Assembly (NCBI GenBank): GCA_002682825.1
Contig: NOKP01000013.1
Location: 684,745 to 748,744, forward strand
Direction of reading: 5' to 3'
DNA: 64,000 nucleotides
Source of the DNA: Neonectria sp. B-13
Lineage: Eukaryota > Ascomycota > Sordariomycetes > Hypocreales > Nectriaceae
Shown one piece after another: positions 8,725 through 21,507 of the stretch. The translations under genes and the position numbers were made by a program. Every line of letters begins with the position of its first letter. Within the stretch, counting starts at the first letter, position 1. The notes under the pieces were generated by a model that was not told the DNA's origin, did not search any database, and saw only the letters and a program-made list of their open reading frames with translations.

Positions 8725-10680
8725 TATGCCAGATCCCCGTGTCACTCAGGCGCGACGAGTGTCTCAAATGTCGCGTGGTGGCGTGGGAGTGTTAACGAGG
8801 CTCGGTGGCCGACCCTTTGCTCAAAACCACCCAAGAGTTGTTTTTGGTAACCGAAGATGCGGAGGTGTTATGGAGGATGAAACAACCGGTCGAGAACTGC
8901 AAAGAACGAGGCGCGACGGTGAACCCTTTGAGCGGCCGTGTTGTGTGGTTTCGGCTGGCACTCCGGGGAAGCTGAGGAGTCGAGGTCGGGTTTCGGGGGG
9001 TGATGACGTCGTGGGGGAGAGTCCTAACACCGGGATGGAAACGCCGACGACAGAAGCGCAAAGCCGTGACAGTCGGAGATAGCGCCTGAGAGCGAAAACG
9101 CTGATTAGAAATCTAGACAAAGTCCACGTCAGCCGGGTTCGGATGTCGTTATTTTGGGCTGCGACGGCGGATAGAGGGCAGGTTTGCGGCGCATTCAATT
9201 ATAGTGGTGGAGTAGACTGGAGAAAAAACGAGACAGCTGCGAGGACGGGAATGAAGAACGATCCAGCCGGCGAGCGAGGGTCAAGGTAGCGGCGCCGAAG
9301 AAAGAGGGCGGTGGGGGGGGGAAGTTACCTACGGAAGGGAGGAGAGGGGGAGTTGGGAGAAAAATCAATCGCCAAGACAGCTTTCAGAGAGAAACGAGCG
9401 TCAAGGAAGAGGAGGAGGAGAGCTGGGCGCTGGGTGGTTGCTGCAGAATGCGGCTTGCGCAGGGTTCAGTAGACCGGGGTGCAGAGATGAGAGACGACGG
9501 GCGTCGAGGGTGGTTCGCACGGCAGAGACGTCGGTTCGAGGGCAGCAAAAAAAAAGGTGGTATTTTCGAGGTCGCGAGAGAGATGCACAGATGGCGGCAA
9601 GGCGACGAGGCGACAAGGCCACAGCAAACGAGCAAGTGACGAGGCGGAGCGGAGCGGTTGGGATGAGGCTCGGCAGGTGGATAGAAGAAGAGGAATAGAG
9701 AGGACGAGAGCAGATGGACGCAGTTGGACGAAGAAGGTACAAGGTGTGCGCTATGTACCAGTACTGTAGGTGTAGGTGGGAGAGTCGTACTAACAGTCTA
9801 GCAGGTCCGCGGTGCCGGATAAGGATGAGGGCGTCGGCGCAGGTGTGGCGGCGGCGGGCGACTACGAACGAATAAGGTTCCACGCCCCTCCTCCGACTTC
9901 TTGGAAGTTGGCCAGGGCCTTGCTTTGCTTGACCACTGACTGCACAGTGGGTGGTGCTGGGGGACGAGTTGAGGACGAGGTTCCAGTTGAGACCGGCTTG
10001 GCCTTGAACTGTGGTCGAGTTGCTCCGGTTCCAATGAGTTCAATGCCCCTCGATGGACTTGTTGGACTCGATGGAGGGGGGGACGAACCGCGTTGCCGCT
10101 GCCACAGCTTAGGTGGGCGTGGGATTCGACAGGGGGGGGACAGCCCAAGGTAGGTAGGGGGATTGGGCAGAGCAGCGATTGGAGGGAGGAAGAAGGAAAG
10201 GTGAGGAGGCGATGATGGATGATGATAAGAGACGACTATACGAATTACTACTCGGTAAACGGCAACGTTGTGGGGGAAGGGGATACTATGGTACTTTAGA
10301 AGTGACAGCCAGATGAGTTGGAGGTACTGTCGATCCCAAAATCAAAACCCCTTCCGCGTGGTCGGGATGGACTTGAGACTGTGGGACACGGGACTGGACA
10401 GATACAAGACAATGACACTGTTAGCCCGGAAGTCGAGACTGGGCCTGTGGAATAGCCAAGACCCAGCTTGGACAGAGGCAGGCCGTTTATTATTATTGCT
10501 ACTATGTAATACAATTGCGATTCGACAGATGCTGGTGAGCAGTCCGTGGTGAGCTCTCAGTCAATGCCCAAGAGAGGAGACCCAGGGATCTAGGTACGGT
10601 AATGCCCAACGAACAACCAGGGCCAGGGTCATTATTCGTACAGAATTCAAATTTCGCCAGACCGAGACCGAAAGCATCGA
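8725..10680. other. Phosphatase 5' region, no further gene seen
   Basis: The plus strand is strongly purine-rich at 9280-9720 (GGAGGAGGAGAG-type runs and an A9 tract near 9547), so the phosphatase strand is pyrimidine-rich, as is common in fungal promoters and leaders. Open frames on both strands are low-complexity and unconvincing. Confidence 0.5.
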
Positions 10681-10700
10681 CTTGATGGACATGGCAAGTC

Positions 10701-10763
10701 TCTCCTCTCTCCTCTACTCCTCTACTCCTCTGCTCCTCTACTCCTCTACTCCTCTCCTCCCTT
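10701..10763 (+). repeat. CTCCTCTA microsatellite
   Basis: An 8-bp CTCCTCTA-type pyrimidine repeat, about seven imperfect copies, continuing into a CT/C-rich run to about 10790. Confidence 0.85.
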
Positions 10764-13700
10764 CTGTTCCCTTCTCTCCCCCCCACCGCTTCTCACACCG
10801 TCGCCGTCGGTTAAAGGTACCATCCATGCACCACTCAAGGCAAACTGCACAAGCACCAGAACGCGCATCGACCCCAGCCACTGAGCGTCGCCACTCCGCG
10901 CCGGTCTGCATGGGATGGGGTCGACAGAGTGCCGGGGTACTGGGAGTCAGGGAGGAGCTAGGTACATAGTCCGGCACGTGCGAGGAAGCTTGACTGACCG
11001 TGGTCGCTCGCAGTCGCAGTCGTGGTCGTAGTCGTAGTCGTGATCAGTTGAGGGGAGTTGGATGATTTCGCTTTTGCCACTCAACAAGCAAACAAGCCAC
11101 GGTCCAGAAATGTCTAGTCGAGACTCTAGACTCAACTCTCTCTCTTCCCCGGGGCCAAGCAGATCCTAGCTCACTCGGCCTGTACCTATATGGGAGGCTA
11201 CACCCGTGACCCAGTCCCGTGGCTGCCGCTGCTTCACCGACGCCCCATGTCGCCAGCATCCAATGCGCGTCGAGCGAGCACGGTCAACACTCTTAGACTA
11301 GACTACACGTAGTCTGTGTACATGTACTCTGTCTCTCAACGAATAGTACGACCGACATAGGGCAGCTGAACTCGGTCTTGTGCCTGTCAGTTGTCACCTC
11401 AGTTGTCACCCCATCCCAAGAAACTCGGTTAGTCGAACTCGTCCCAGCAAAAGACCAAACCCCTCCGTCCAAGGCGGCGAATGGCGTCGTCACGAGAAGA
11501 CGGGAGTCCGCCGTCGCTCCGAACAGGGCACATGGCATTCATTCGTCACCTCCGTTTGGGGCAAACATTGCCCGTGCCGCTCTGCCGGCCACCCTGCCTC
11601 TGATTGATTTGATTACTGCATGTCGCATGTTGCATGTTGCATGCGTATTGCATCCTGCATATCGCCGCTTCCGAGACCCAGCATGCCCGGAAGCTCACGG
11701 TGCCACAACATGACGGTGCAGCCAACTGTGACTTCAGTCTCGAGCTTCTCTCTCCGTCGCCGAGTCTCGAGTGTGACCAGTTGGGGACCTAGGCACCGAA
11801 TAGGCAGGTAGTTGTCGATGCTGTTAGCATTTACCTAGTTTGCTTGGCTGGGGGGCTACCAATGACACTAATGAATCGGCGGTTCGATTAGGTTGATTTC
11901 TAATCTGATCGATGAGATGCCTTCGCTCCCTATGTACAATACGACCTTTCCAGTGGTCTCCGGTGCAGCAGTTGGATGTCCATCAAGTGAATGCACCAGC
12001 ACGACCCCATGCCCCGATCAACTCTGTCGAGTTCTCCAGCTGATAGGCTTCGGGATACTAGCTACAGTCTTGGATTCTTTCGAAGCATTAGAACATCACT
12101 AGAACGGCCCATCGCCATAGTCCAGTTTGGAACCGAGTCATTGTCACAAGCAATCCACTCCTCGGTAGATTCATGCGGGGGTGAGCTTGACTCGGGTCTT
12201 TCCGACGTATTATGTTGATAACAGCATTTTACACAAGTACTCGCATATATCTCAGAGCGTCATACTCGTCAAATTCGCTTTCAAAACATGTGCATGTAGA
12301 TGCTAAACATGGAGACGAGATACAGTTTCTGTTCCACCCTAGCGGGAGAGCAAGCGGCTACTCGACTTGGGAAAGTGCAGCAGGAAATGGATATCCGATG
12401 ACACTTGGAACAAGCACTCAGACTACAAAGAGTCGGGGAATGGTATCTGGTGGCTAATTGTAATGGTGGCCAATAGCTGTTCGGATATGTTGTTGCGAGG
12501 GGAGGCTGGAAAAGCAATGGAGAGATATGAGCATAACATGCCTAGGTTCATTCAGGCTCGACTTGTATCTTTATTTCTCTCTTGCAGTTTACTCAACGGA
12601 AGCCCAAGATGTTTTGTAATGGAACCCGACACGGTACCGGCCTACAAGTGCGAAGAAGGCATGGGATATACACTTCCGGTATACCATGACTGGCTAGTTC
12701 AATCGCCCGCCAGGTGATATAGCGCTACCTATCCGCATTCCATTATACCAACGCAGGCTACATCCTGCATTAGTATCCATGCTTGGTGCTGTTCTCCGTT
12801 GCTCCTTACGGCATCATGTGAGTCGATAGATCATTGTTAGACATGTCTGCGTCTTCTTCGCACTTTCTGGTCCCTTATCACAAGTCTTGATGGTGATTTT
12901 ACTTGGTCTCTATTCAAGGCCACTTCATCGATGTTGGAAAAGTGCGATTGTCAGGTACGAAGCTGGTTTTCACTTATCATGGCGGTCATGACCATTCTTA
13001 TACAGGGAACACAACGATACTTCCATGGCCTTGTATGGTTCTACAGTGTATAACCATTAGCATGGTTATACGACCAATCAACTTGAGAGATGGTGAGTTT
13101 AAATTGACATATATTTTGTGGGAATGCATACGCGGTGTTGAAACTCAATCCCTCGACCGTTGGCAGAACATGTGGAGGCGGAAGCAAAACCCACCATAAC
13201 TCGACTCCGCTTGCTTGTTTACGAAAACATGTACAGATCACAACATCAGGGTGATACGTAGACCTCTCCATATATCTTAAACATATATGAATGTGTTCAG
13301 TATCTTTGAATCACACAAACCAACACCCAACACCGTGACCAATTTGGGGAGACAGCTACCCTATAGCACCGAATATAAGACGAGTAAAAGTCGACGTAAC
13401 AAACAATTTGGATTGCAGAAACAGCAGGTTTCCCGACGATATGGTGGGATAATTGAGACCAAGGCAGGACTTAACAAGAGTGAGCAGAGTAAAAATTACC
13501 CAAGAAGCTAAAATCGCGGAGTCTTGTGCCGTAAAAACCCCTTGATGTAAATGTTTGCTCTCCCACCTTCAACCCGGTTCACCTCCGGACGGCAGTCGAA
13601 TTTCCGATCGTCTTCTCGACGGCTGCCATTGACTCGGCATTTAGTGGTTGTGGAGCATCAGGTCTTCGGCGTTGGATGAACCATGGAATCGGCGGGGGAG

Positions 13701-16487
13701 AAAGGACTTTCACGCATGGGGTTTCGCAGAACAACGGTCCTGCATCTCCTCCAATCCAATGGCAGGTCGGCGTCAGCGTCGGCGACCAAGACTCTCATGA
13801 GGCCTCTCGCCTCGAGGCTTACGTACGCCCTACATGACAAACCGCGGGACCGGCTGTAGGAGCGGCTTGGTCCGTTTCAGGGTACCTTTATTGTCCCGTT
13901 CGGATGCCGTGATCGGGACGGGAGCAAGACGGAGGCGGCAAGAGCTGCAAGGGCGGGCCCGAAGATGAAGTAGTTGCGCGCGAAGCCTCCGCAACGGAGC
14001 GGGTTGACGCCGAGAAAGGCGCCCTTGCTTCTTTCCCTGATGTTCGATATCAACGGAAATTCGCAGCGGTCACCACACGACAAGACGATAAGATACAGTC
14101 AGTCAGTGCTGCCAGGGGCCCGATCCTGACGGTGCAATCTCCCCTGCCTGCTTATTCGTCTGCCCTGCCAGAATGGTGCTGAACATGGCGGGGGGCCACT
14201 CTTCGTCGTGGCCGAGGCCTAAACCGCTCTCAGCAGCGCCAAGCAACGAAGACCAAAGTCCATCTTGTTGGTGTTCGTTGCGCACCACATCGCAGGCCTG
14301 GGAGGGCAGAGGCGGAGCATCAGCGTCCTGGAGCGGAAGCATGTCGCGCCGGGACAGCACTTTTCCCCTGTCCATTTCCGTCCTGGTAAATGCACAGTAT
14401 CATTGGGTGTTGATTGGATGTTCGCAGGGGACGAGACCTGCCTACGCAGCTGCTGGGCTGAGGCACCTCAAGATGCCTGGGCGGACTTCTAAATTTAGGG
14501 CCAGTGCGCCTGGACGGCGTGCGGGGCTACCTCCAGTGAGTGGATTGCGGGCGGGCTGTGTGAGTTCGTCGCTCATTTTTGGCTCACAAGTTGTTTTTGC
14601 CCTTTTCCGTTTCTTGTCGGTCTGGTGCTCAGACTCTCTGGGCATTGGCTCGCCCACTCAGCCCTTCCGAGGCTTCGTCGTCGTCCTCCGGGTCAGATTC
14701 GCGTTTCCATCCCGATGCCGCTGTCGATGGGCCCATGCAAAGCTTTGCCTCTCAGTACTTCGTAGTCAAGGACTCACGGTCCATCATCGCGTCACAGGTC
14801 TAAGTTTTGGCTGTTTTGTATTGACTTACGCAGCAATACGTCAGTCGTAGCGGTGACATCAGCAGACAGAGGTGACTGGCCGTCTTCTCTCATGATGAAT
14901 CCACCGGCTTTAGATTTTGCGTTGGTGATCATACCTGTTGGGTTTATTTCGTGCCCCCGGCCCTGCATGTCAGCACCATCTTATTTTGCCCAGTTTGACA
15001 GGAGCCATTGGATTTCTCACTGACAATTTGCTACTGGGTCCTGTTCAGAGGCCATCAGCAACAAAATCCCACCTCCCAAGGTCCCCGAGCGAGGGTGGGG
15101 CATGGATTCGTGCATGGATGATGGATCCAACCCGGGCGTCGTCAGCCCGATCAGGGCCTTGCAGGCGGGAATACCGACTACGCAAAAGACGTACGTACGG
15201 ACGTGCCCACTGCCAAGTGCATGCCTCCAAACTCTCAGAGTAGGAATTGGAAAGCATCGTCGTGGGGGCTGGTGAGTTGGACAGCCGGAGGCTAGAGCGA
15301 ATAGTCGGGCTTGGCTCTAGGAGTCGTCTTGTTTTGGGCCTTTGGGCGTCTGTCCGGTCCCCAGGTCGAAAGAGCGGAAGGGCTTGTTGACGCAAAAAAA
15401 CAGCAACTGAAACCAGACCATCTTCAGCCCGTCAGCAGCCAAACCCACCTGGGCTCTGGGGGTATGCACGTCGAGCTCTGTATGGCCCCTGTACCCACGA
15501 CGTGACTGTATTCTCCATGTGCGATTGACATAAAAGATGACGATCCTTCCAGACCGACCCTCCTAACACTGGCTACCGGGCCAATGACTCGGTTTCTGTG
15601 TTGATCGCAACGACTAAGCCATTCGCTGCTGGATACTGGAAGTTGCACATTGCCGGAGCGGAGATGGAGGACGTAAGTACGTACGAACGAAGCACACACA
15701 AACACAGCCTGGTTTTGGCCAGGCTTAGGCTTGGGCTTGGGCCTGGACCCTGAGACCAGAGAAGAGTGGCTGAGCTAGCGGGCACCTATCTTCAGCCTGG
15801 ACGGACCAAACCCTTCGGGCTTCGTAGCCCTGTGCTGTATTCACAGCAGAGAAGCCCGCTGTGAGTTTAGAGCACAGGCGCTGCACCTTAGCCGGCAAGC
15901 CCCCCCTCCGGGGGCCCAAACCCCTGCCGCCCCTGTAAGCGGCCAAGGCAGAAAAGGCCTTTAGCTCAAGCGCGCTCCACCAAAGAACTGCCACACACAC
16001 ACGCGCGCCGGCGACATCCACTCGGGATGCTGCGCCACGGCAACTCCACGTCAACCTCGCCTGCGCCGGGGTTGGGATCCACGGTGGAAGAAGCTCAGCG
16101 GCCACTGCAGCCAGTGTTACCAGCCCATGCACGACCCGACCTGAACCTACTGCGAGCATTTTTATAAATCTACCGCCCTTCAGCCCGATTTCTCGTTTTG
16201 CTGACATGCTCCTTCCTTCCCTCCGATCTCATCCCATCCATCATCCATCAATCCTCCTTTCCATTTGCGTCGTTTGCTTGTCTCGCGCCGTCGCATCTCA
16301 CTTCGCCTTCCCCTCTCTTTCCCCCGCCTCGCTCGCTAAATAGGACCTCCATCCTCTCCTCTTTCCCGAGATAACGCGCACACCTTACGTCATCCTCGAA
16401 CCCGCAACAACAACAACAGCAACAGCCACTACTTCGACTCCGAATCTCAAAACACCACACACAGTCACATAATCAGCCACAGCAAAA
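10764..16487. other. Long gene-poor stretch (5.7 kb)
   Basis: I find no frame with domain character and no convincing exon chain. Minor items: GTCGTA-type hexamer repeats near 11005-11040, a TGCAT-rich stretch near 11617-11660, GTACGTAC motifs near 15191 and 15676, and a visibly more AT-rich section at about 11800-13560. The last 300 bp (CT-rich 16200-16330, a CAACAA run near 16403) look like the promoter and leader of the SUR7 gene. Confidence 0.5.
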
Positions 16488-17453
16488 ATGGGTGTCGGTC
16501 GCTTCTTCTGCGTTGCGCTGCCGTTCGCGCTCACCGTCGGCTCCATCATCTTCCTCCTCGCCGCCTCGCTGGCCGGTGTCGCCAACAAGTCGCTCTATGT
16601 CTTCCACCTCGACGTCTCCGGCCTCACCATCGACCCTGCGAGCGTCGACAACTACATCAGCAACCTCAGCTCCCGCGAAGCCAAATCGGAAAACATCACC
16701 GCCGCTGACCTCGATCTCGCCAAGACGTACGACATCAACCTCTGGGGCTACTGCTACAAGGACCAGAAGAACAAGCGCCACTGCACCAAGGCCAAGTTCG
16801 ACTGGGCCAACGAGGCGCTCAACACCTCGTACATCGAGCACTTTGGTTCCGCTGCCGGCGTCGAGATCGATCTGCCCTCGGAGATTGAGAAGGCTCTCAA
16901 GGCCTTCCGCTATGTCACCAAGTGGACCGAAGTTGCCTTTATTGTCGCTCTGATTTCCCTTGCCCTCGAGATCGTCCTTGGCATCTTTGCAAACTGCTCC
17001 ACCATCATGTCTTGTTGCACTTGGATCGTTGCCGGTATTGCCTCCATTCTTGTGTGCTGTGCTGCCGGCCTCGCTACCGCTATGGCCGCCATCGTCGTCG
17101 GTGCCGTCGAGGCCAGTGCCAAGGAGTACGGTGTCAAGGGAAAGATCAATACCACCTTCCTCTCCATCGTCTGGATCTCCGCCGCCTTCGCCATCGGCGC
17201 CAGCCTCTTCTGGGTCTTTACCATCTGCTGTTGCAAGCCCGAGAGCCGTAGCAGCAAGAAGAAGAACCGTCGCTCTGACGGCGAGAAGCTGTTGCCCTCT
17301 GGTGCCTATGCCCCTATTGCTGGCGACCACGAGATGACGAGCGGCAACTACTACAACCAGAACCAGTCCACCTCGCAGTACGGTGCTCCCCGCCATAACA
17401 GCAATGCTCCCCGTTCCGACCTCGCCTACGAGCCCTACTCGCACCGCGCCTAA
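16488..17453 (+). CDS. SUR7/PalI-family membrane protein
   Basis: 321 residues, intronless, starting in a good context (AAAAATGG). Four hydrophobic segments are visible: about 7-29, 147-168, 178-206 and 224-248. A large extracytoplasmic loop between the first two carries LWGYC (85-89) and a second Cys at 99, the W-x-x-W/G-Y-C-type signature of SUR7/PalI proteins, plus N-glycosylation sites. The cytoplasmic tail (250-321) is basic, then rich in Ser, Asn and Tyr. Family members organise eisosome or cell-cortex patches (SUR7, FMP45) or take part in pH sensing (PalI); this size and single Cys-pair loop fit the SUR7 group better. The last 142 bp lie within the inverted repeat, so the C-terminal ~46 codons recur at 63859-64000. 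Confidence 0.88.
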   Translation: MGVGRFFCVALPFALTVGSIIFLLAASLAGVANKSLYVFHLDVSGLTIDPASVDNYISNLSSREAKSENITAADLDLAKTYDINLWGYCYKDQKNKRHCTKAKFDWANEALNTSYIEHFGSAAGVEIDLPSEIEKALKAFRYVTKWTEVAFIVALISLALEIVLGIFANCSTIMSCCTWIVAGIASILVCCAAGLATAMAAIVVGAVEASAKEYGVKGKINTTFLSIVWISAAFAIGASLFWVFTICCCKPESRSSKKKNRRSDGEKLLPSGAYAPIAGDHEMTSGNYYNQNQSTSQYGAPRHNSNAPRSDLAYEPYSHRA

Positions 17454-18138
17454 ACATGCTATGCGCCAGTATGGAGCCCGACACGATACGATCGGTAACC
17501 CTTTACCGATCTTGATGATTTTGCATTGCCGGCGTTTGGATCTAATTGGATACTCGTGAAGAATGGTAGCGAAGAGCAGGATCGGCCTTAGCGATCATGA
17601 TAGCCATGAAAGGGAAATGCTTCTTTTTACGGCGAGCAGTAGAGATAGGATTGTAGATCTGGGCTGGGCGAATGAATGGGAACCTGCCAGGAACGGCATG
17701 ATACCTGAACTATGGGGAAACGGAATGATCATATATATATAGCCTCTTCTTTTACTTCGCTGTATGATACAACCTTCAACAAGCAACGATATATTCGTTG
17801 ATACAATTCGGGTGCTGGTGTTATTTCCAAGTGACATTGGGTTGTTTTCAGCTCGAAATGGGCATAATGTACTTGAACAATTGCATGCTTGAGTAAAGTA
17901 GTTGAGTGAGGCCTGACTTCGAACGCGACACACGAACTGATGTACAAAAATTTCTGCTCACCACCGAATCCACTCACACCCCCGACTATGAGAGCGCATG
18001 GCTAACCTTCACTCGAACACGCCTCTCCTCGGAAGACATATACCAAGCGAAATTAACAAAAGAATTTCCACGACACACAAGCGGATGGCTCCCTGATCCT
18101 CGCTAACGCTCTCTTGTCGACCCGTCCGTCTCAACGTC
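17454..18138. other. Spacer between SUR7 and RTT10 genes
   Basis: SUR7 3' UTR followed by the RTT10 promoter. It is AT-richer than the genes, with an AT dinucleotide run near 17731-17741. No gene is seen. Mirrored at 63174-63858. Confidence 0.6.
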
Positions 18139-21100
18139 ATGGCTCAACCCCGCGAGGCTTGCCCCTCCCCCGCCATCCCACCATCGCCAACACCCAACTC
18201 GGCAGCTCACAAGCTTCACCTCGCAAGAGTCTTCTCCCAGGTCCCCGTCACGGCCCTCGCCTTCTCCCGCACTGCGTCGTACCTGCTGGCCGGCGAAGAT
18301 ACACACCTTGCCATCTACGACCTGCGCGCCGACCGCGTCGTCCGGGTCCGGGTCTTCGCCGCGCAGCCCATCCACGGCATCCGCGTCTTGCACGGCCGCG
18401 TGCTGCTCTGGGGCGCCGCCCGGGTTGCTGTTCTCGCCGAGGATGACCTCGAGGAGTTGCTCGCCGGACGCAAGGATAGTGATGCGCTGGTGGTGAAGAG
18501 GGCCACGGGTCCCGACTGGATCTACGATGCCGCGCTGTCGCCGTTTGATACCGGCGCCGCGGTGCTCGCCACGGCACACAACGAAGTCATTCCCGTGCGG
18601 TTCCACGCCGTCGACGGCACGCCCGTGCTCGGTGCCGTCGTGTCCCCGTCGCGGCCCATGCTCTATGGCGCAAACCTGAAATGGGTGTCAGCCGATTGCG
18701 TCCTCGTCGCCGGCGGCACCGTCTTCGGCGACATCCTCATGTGGAAGTACCACCTGACGCAGGAGCAGCCAGAGATGCTCTCCGTGCTCGCCGGCCACGA
18801 GGGATCCATCTTTGGCGTGCAGATCTCGGACGAGTTGCAGTGCGCGGACGGCTCGACGATGCGGCTGCTCGCAAGCTCCAGCGATGACCGGACGGTGAGG
18901 ATCTGGGACGTCACCGATCGACGCGGGGAGACAGGCGAGAGAAACACTTTGCGTGAACTTGTAGCGCCGCGCGAGACAGGTTTCGGATCGACGCCGACGC
19001 TCAAAGACGCGGAAACGGAACAGCCCATCGCTGTCGCCATGGGACATGCATCGCGCATTTGGGGGGTCAAGTTTGCCCTGACCCCGGGGGATGTGTTGCC
19101 GGCGAAGGCGGTCACGATATACTCGTTTGGCGAGGACTCTACCATGCAGCGCTGGCGGCTGGACCTGGACGCTTCATCATTAGGAGACTCACGGGACCCG
19201 TCGACGAAAGTGTTTGGCACGTTGAAACACCAAGAAACCTTCGCACTACACGATGGCAAGCATCTGTGGTCCCACGCTGTCACAACCGTTGGCGACCAGA
19301 CTCTCATCGCAACCGGCGGCGCAGACAGCAAGATATCCTTGATGACGCATACAGCCACCTCGACCCCTAGTCCTGAACACCGACCCGTTTGTGAACTCAA
19401 CACGGTTGATTTGCAAGACGTTGTTGCTTCGTTGCCCAACCCCCGAGCTCTTGGTCTCGGCCGCGAAATCATCGGGCGATACGATTTCTTCTCGCAGAAC
19501 GAAGTCTTGGCAACGACGTCGCTGGGACGCCTGATGCTGGGCAAGTATGACATGGGCTTACAGTGGCGAGAAGTCGACGTCGACGATACCACCGCCGCAG
19601 GCATCCAGTCTTGCTACATCCTGAAGACCATTGGCGACGGGGCAGCGCTGCTCGGAACAACAACCGGAAGCCTCTACCATTACTGCGGCACCCAAGGAGT
19701 TTCGCTCATTGGCACTGTCCCCGGCAAGATCGTCAATATCGTCCTGCTCACTCATCCCGGGGAGACACAAGACACCTCCGTGGAGCTCCTTGTTCACCTG
19801 CACGGGGTCTCTGACGCGCAGTATTTCTCGCTGGACTGGCGAACTGGGGCCGTGCTGGCAACGAGTGATGTCCGTGGTATGGATCCTCGATTCGTGGCCA
19901 TGTCAGCTGCGAAGATCAAAGGAGGGTTGGTTGCTGTTGGGTCCAGACACGGCTGGCTGTCGGTGTTAAGACTTGGAGAGGGAGGTTTCCGCCCGGTCTT
20001 GGATTTTGCGACGAGCAGCAGGGATGCCATCACGAGCATCGTGCCTCTCCCTGGTAATGATGTGGATGGGACAGCCTCGCCGTATCTCTTGACTACGAGC
20101 CGGGATAGTAAATCTAGGATTTACGAGATCGAAAACGGTGATTCGGATGTGCGGTTGCACCTGCGAAACGAGACAGCATCTTCCTTCGGTTCTATTATTG
20201 AAGGCGGGTGGTTCACCAGGGATGTTGAGCCTGAGCTGATTCTGTACGGGTTTAAGAGCAAGAGACTGATTGTATGGAACGAAACGCGCCGGGAAGAGCT
20301 CGCAAATGTTGAGTGTGGGGGTTCACACCGCACATTTACCCTGACGCACAGTCCGACCAACCCTCATCACCTCCGTTTTGGTTACACAAGGGCGTCCAAG
20401 CTGTTCATCTACTCGCAACGCGGGTCGGTGCACCGGCCGATCAGGACGGGAACCCACGGCAGAGAAATCCGGGCACTTAGCTGTAACGGTCGATACATTG
20501 CGACCGGCGCTGAAGACACGACAATCCGGATTTGGGAGTATGTCGAGCGACGTCAGGGACAAGGAGGCGGACGGGAGCTGCGATGTTTGGCATCGATGAA
20601 ACTGCACGTAACTGGCATACAGCAGGTGCAATGGCTTGGGGAGGATTACCTCCTGAGCAGCGCTGGCAACGAGGAGTTGTTTGTCTGGCGGGTACGAAGG
20701 CTAGACAAGACCAGCTACAGAGGGTTGGGGGTAGTGTGTGAGGCGGTCTTTGGTGACAAGAGTAGGGATGGGGATCTTCGGATCATGGACTTCGATGCTA
20801 GCAAGGTTGGACCCGACGGCAGCATTATCGTCACCATGATTCTGTCAAACTCGGCTCTGAAAACGTATCGTTATACACCGGGCGGATCTTTCCAGCTACT
20901 GGCTCAGATGTCCTACACGGGAGCTTGTCTGACCCAGGTGCGGCATCTCGGGGTGGACGAGAACGGTCTTTCGGCACTCACAGCCTCAACGGACGGCCAT
21001 TTGGCCACTTGGGAAGCGAGGTTCGACCGTGACAAGACCCCAAGCCATGCCTTGGTGCATGTAGCCCCAGTGCACCAAAACGGCATCAAGAGCCTGGACC

Positions 21101-21507
21101 TGAAGGCAACACCGACAGGATTCCAGGTGCTGACCGGAGGCGATGACAACGGGCTTGGAGTCACATCCTTGACACTATTGTCAGACGAGGCAGGAATCAG
21201 GCGTTACACAGTATCAAGCCGGGGAATCGTGCGGAAAGCTCACGCGGCAGCTATCAACGGGGTAGCACTGATACGGCGAGGCGAGGCGACGCTGGGAGTC
21301 AGTGTGAGCAACGATCAACGCGTCAAGCTCTGGCGGATTGGTTCGGAGAGGGCGGAACTCGTGGTCGATGAGTACAGCGGAGTTGCGGATGCGGGAGGTA
21401 TCGAGGTGATGGCATGCACTGAAGAAGCCAATGGCGTTAAATTGGAGAATGCTGAGAGGTTGAGGGTCATAGTTGGGGGAGTGGGGGTCGAGGTTTGGAC
21501 AGTTTAG
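18139..21507 (+). CDS. RTT10: WD40 protein, RTT10/WDR6-like tRNA-methylation partner
   Basis: 1122 residues in a single exon, starting at an ATG shortly after a stop-rich leader. WD repeats run through the whole protein: for example GHEGSIFGVQIS...SSSDDRTVRIWDV at about 219-258, a central block with GREIRALSCNGRYIATGAEDTTIRIWEY, and a last repeat ending RVKLWRI about 45 residues before the C-terminus. Length, multiple propellers and the central GREIRAL/TGAEDTTIRIW block match the Rtt10 (Trm734)/WDR6 family. In yeast this protein partners the methyltransferase Trm7 for 2'-O-methylation of tRNA wobble position 34 and also affects endosomal recycling. The assignment rests on resemblance; another large WD40 scaffold is possible. 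An identical copy lies at 59805-63173. Confidence 0.78.
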   Translation: MAQPREACPSPAIPPSPTPNSAAHKLHLARVFSQVPVTALAFSRTASYLLAGEDTHLAIYDLRADRVVRVRVFAAQPIHGIRVLHGRVLLWGAARVAVLAEDDLEELLAGRKDSDALVVKRATGPDWIYDAALSPFDTGAAVLATAHNEVIPVRFHAVDGTPVLGAVVSPSRPMLYGANLKWVSADCVLVAGGTVFGDILMWKYHLTQEQPEMLSVLAGHEGSIFGVQISDELQCADGSTMRLLASSSDDRTVRIWDVTDRRGETGERNTLRELVAPRETGFGSTPTLKDAETEQPIAVAMGHASRIWGVKFALTPGDVLPAKAVTIYSFGEDSTMQRWRLDLDASSLGDSRDPSTKVFGTLKHQETFALHDGKHLWSHAVTTVGDQTLIATGGADSKISLMTHTATSTPSPEHRPVCELNTVDLQDVVASLPNPRALGLGREIIGRYDFFSQNEVLATTSLGRLMLGKYDMGLQWREVDVDDTTAAGIQSCYILKTIGDGAALLGTTTGSLYHYCGTQGVSLIGTVPGKIVNIVLLTHPGETQDTSVELLVHLHGVSDAQYFSLDWRTGAVLATSDVRGMDPRFVAMSAAKIKGGLVAVGSRHGWLSVLRLGEGGFRPVLDFATSSRDAITSIVPLPGNDVDGTASPYLLTTSRDSKSRIYEIENGDSDVRLHLRNETASSFGSIIEGGWFTRDVEPELILYGFKSKRLIVWNETRREELANVECGGSHRTFTLTHSPTNPHHLRFGYTRASKLFIYSQRGSVHRPIRTGTHGREIRALSCNGRYIATGAEDTTIRIWEYVERRQGQGGGRELRCLASMKLHVTGIQQVQWLGEDYLLSSAGNEELFVWRVRRLDKTSYRGLGVVCEAVFGDKSRDGDLRIMDFDASKVGPDGSIIVTMILSNSALKTYRYTPGGSFQLLAQMSYTGACLTQVRHLGVDENGLSALTASTDGHLATWEARFDRDKTPSHALVHVAPVHQNGIKSLDLKATPTGFQVLTGGDDNGLGVTSLTLLSDEAGIRRYTVSSRGIVRKAHAAAINGVALIRRGEATLGVSVSNDQRVKLWRIGSERAELVVDEYSGVADAGGIEVMACTEEANGVKLENAERLRVIVGGVGVEVWTV

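Noticed and set aside
8722..8745. Upstream extension of the phosphatase frame to 8745
   Set aside because: The extra seven codons begin at a non-ATG codon and would hide the myristoylation start MGNQNS.
18663..19604. 313-codon frame antisense to RTT10
   Set aside because: Shadow of a long GC-rich coding exon; composition is typical of antisense translation.
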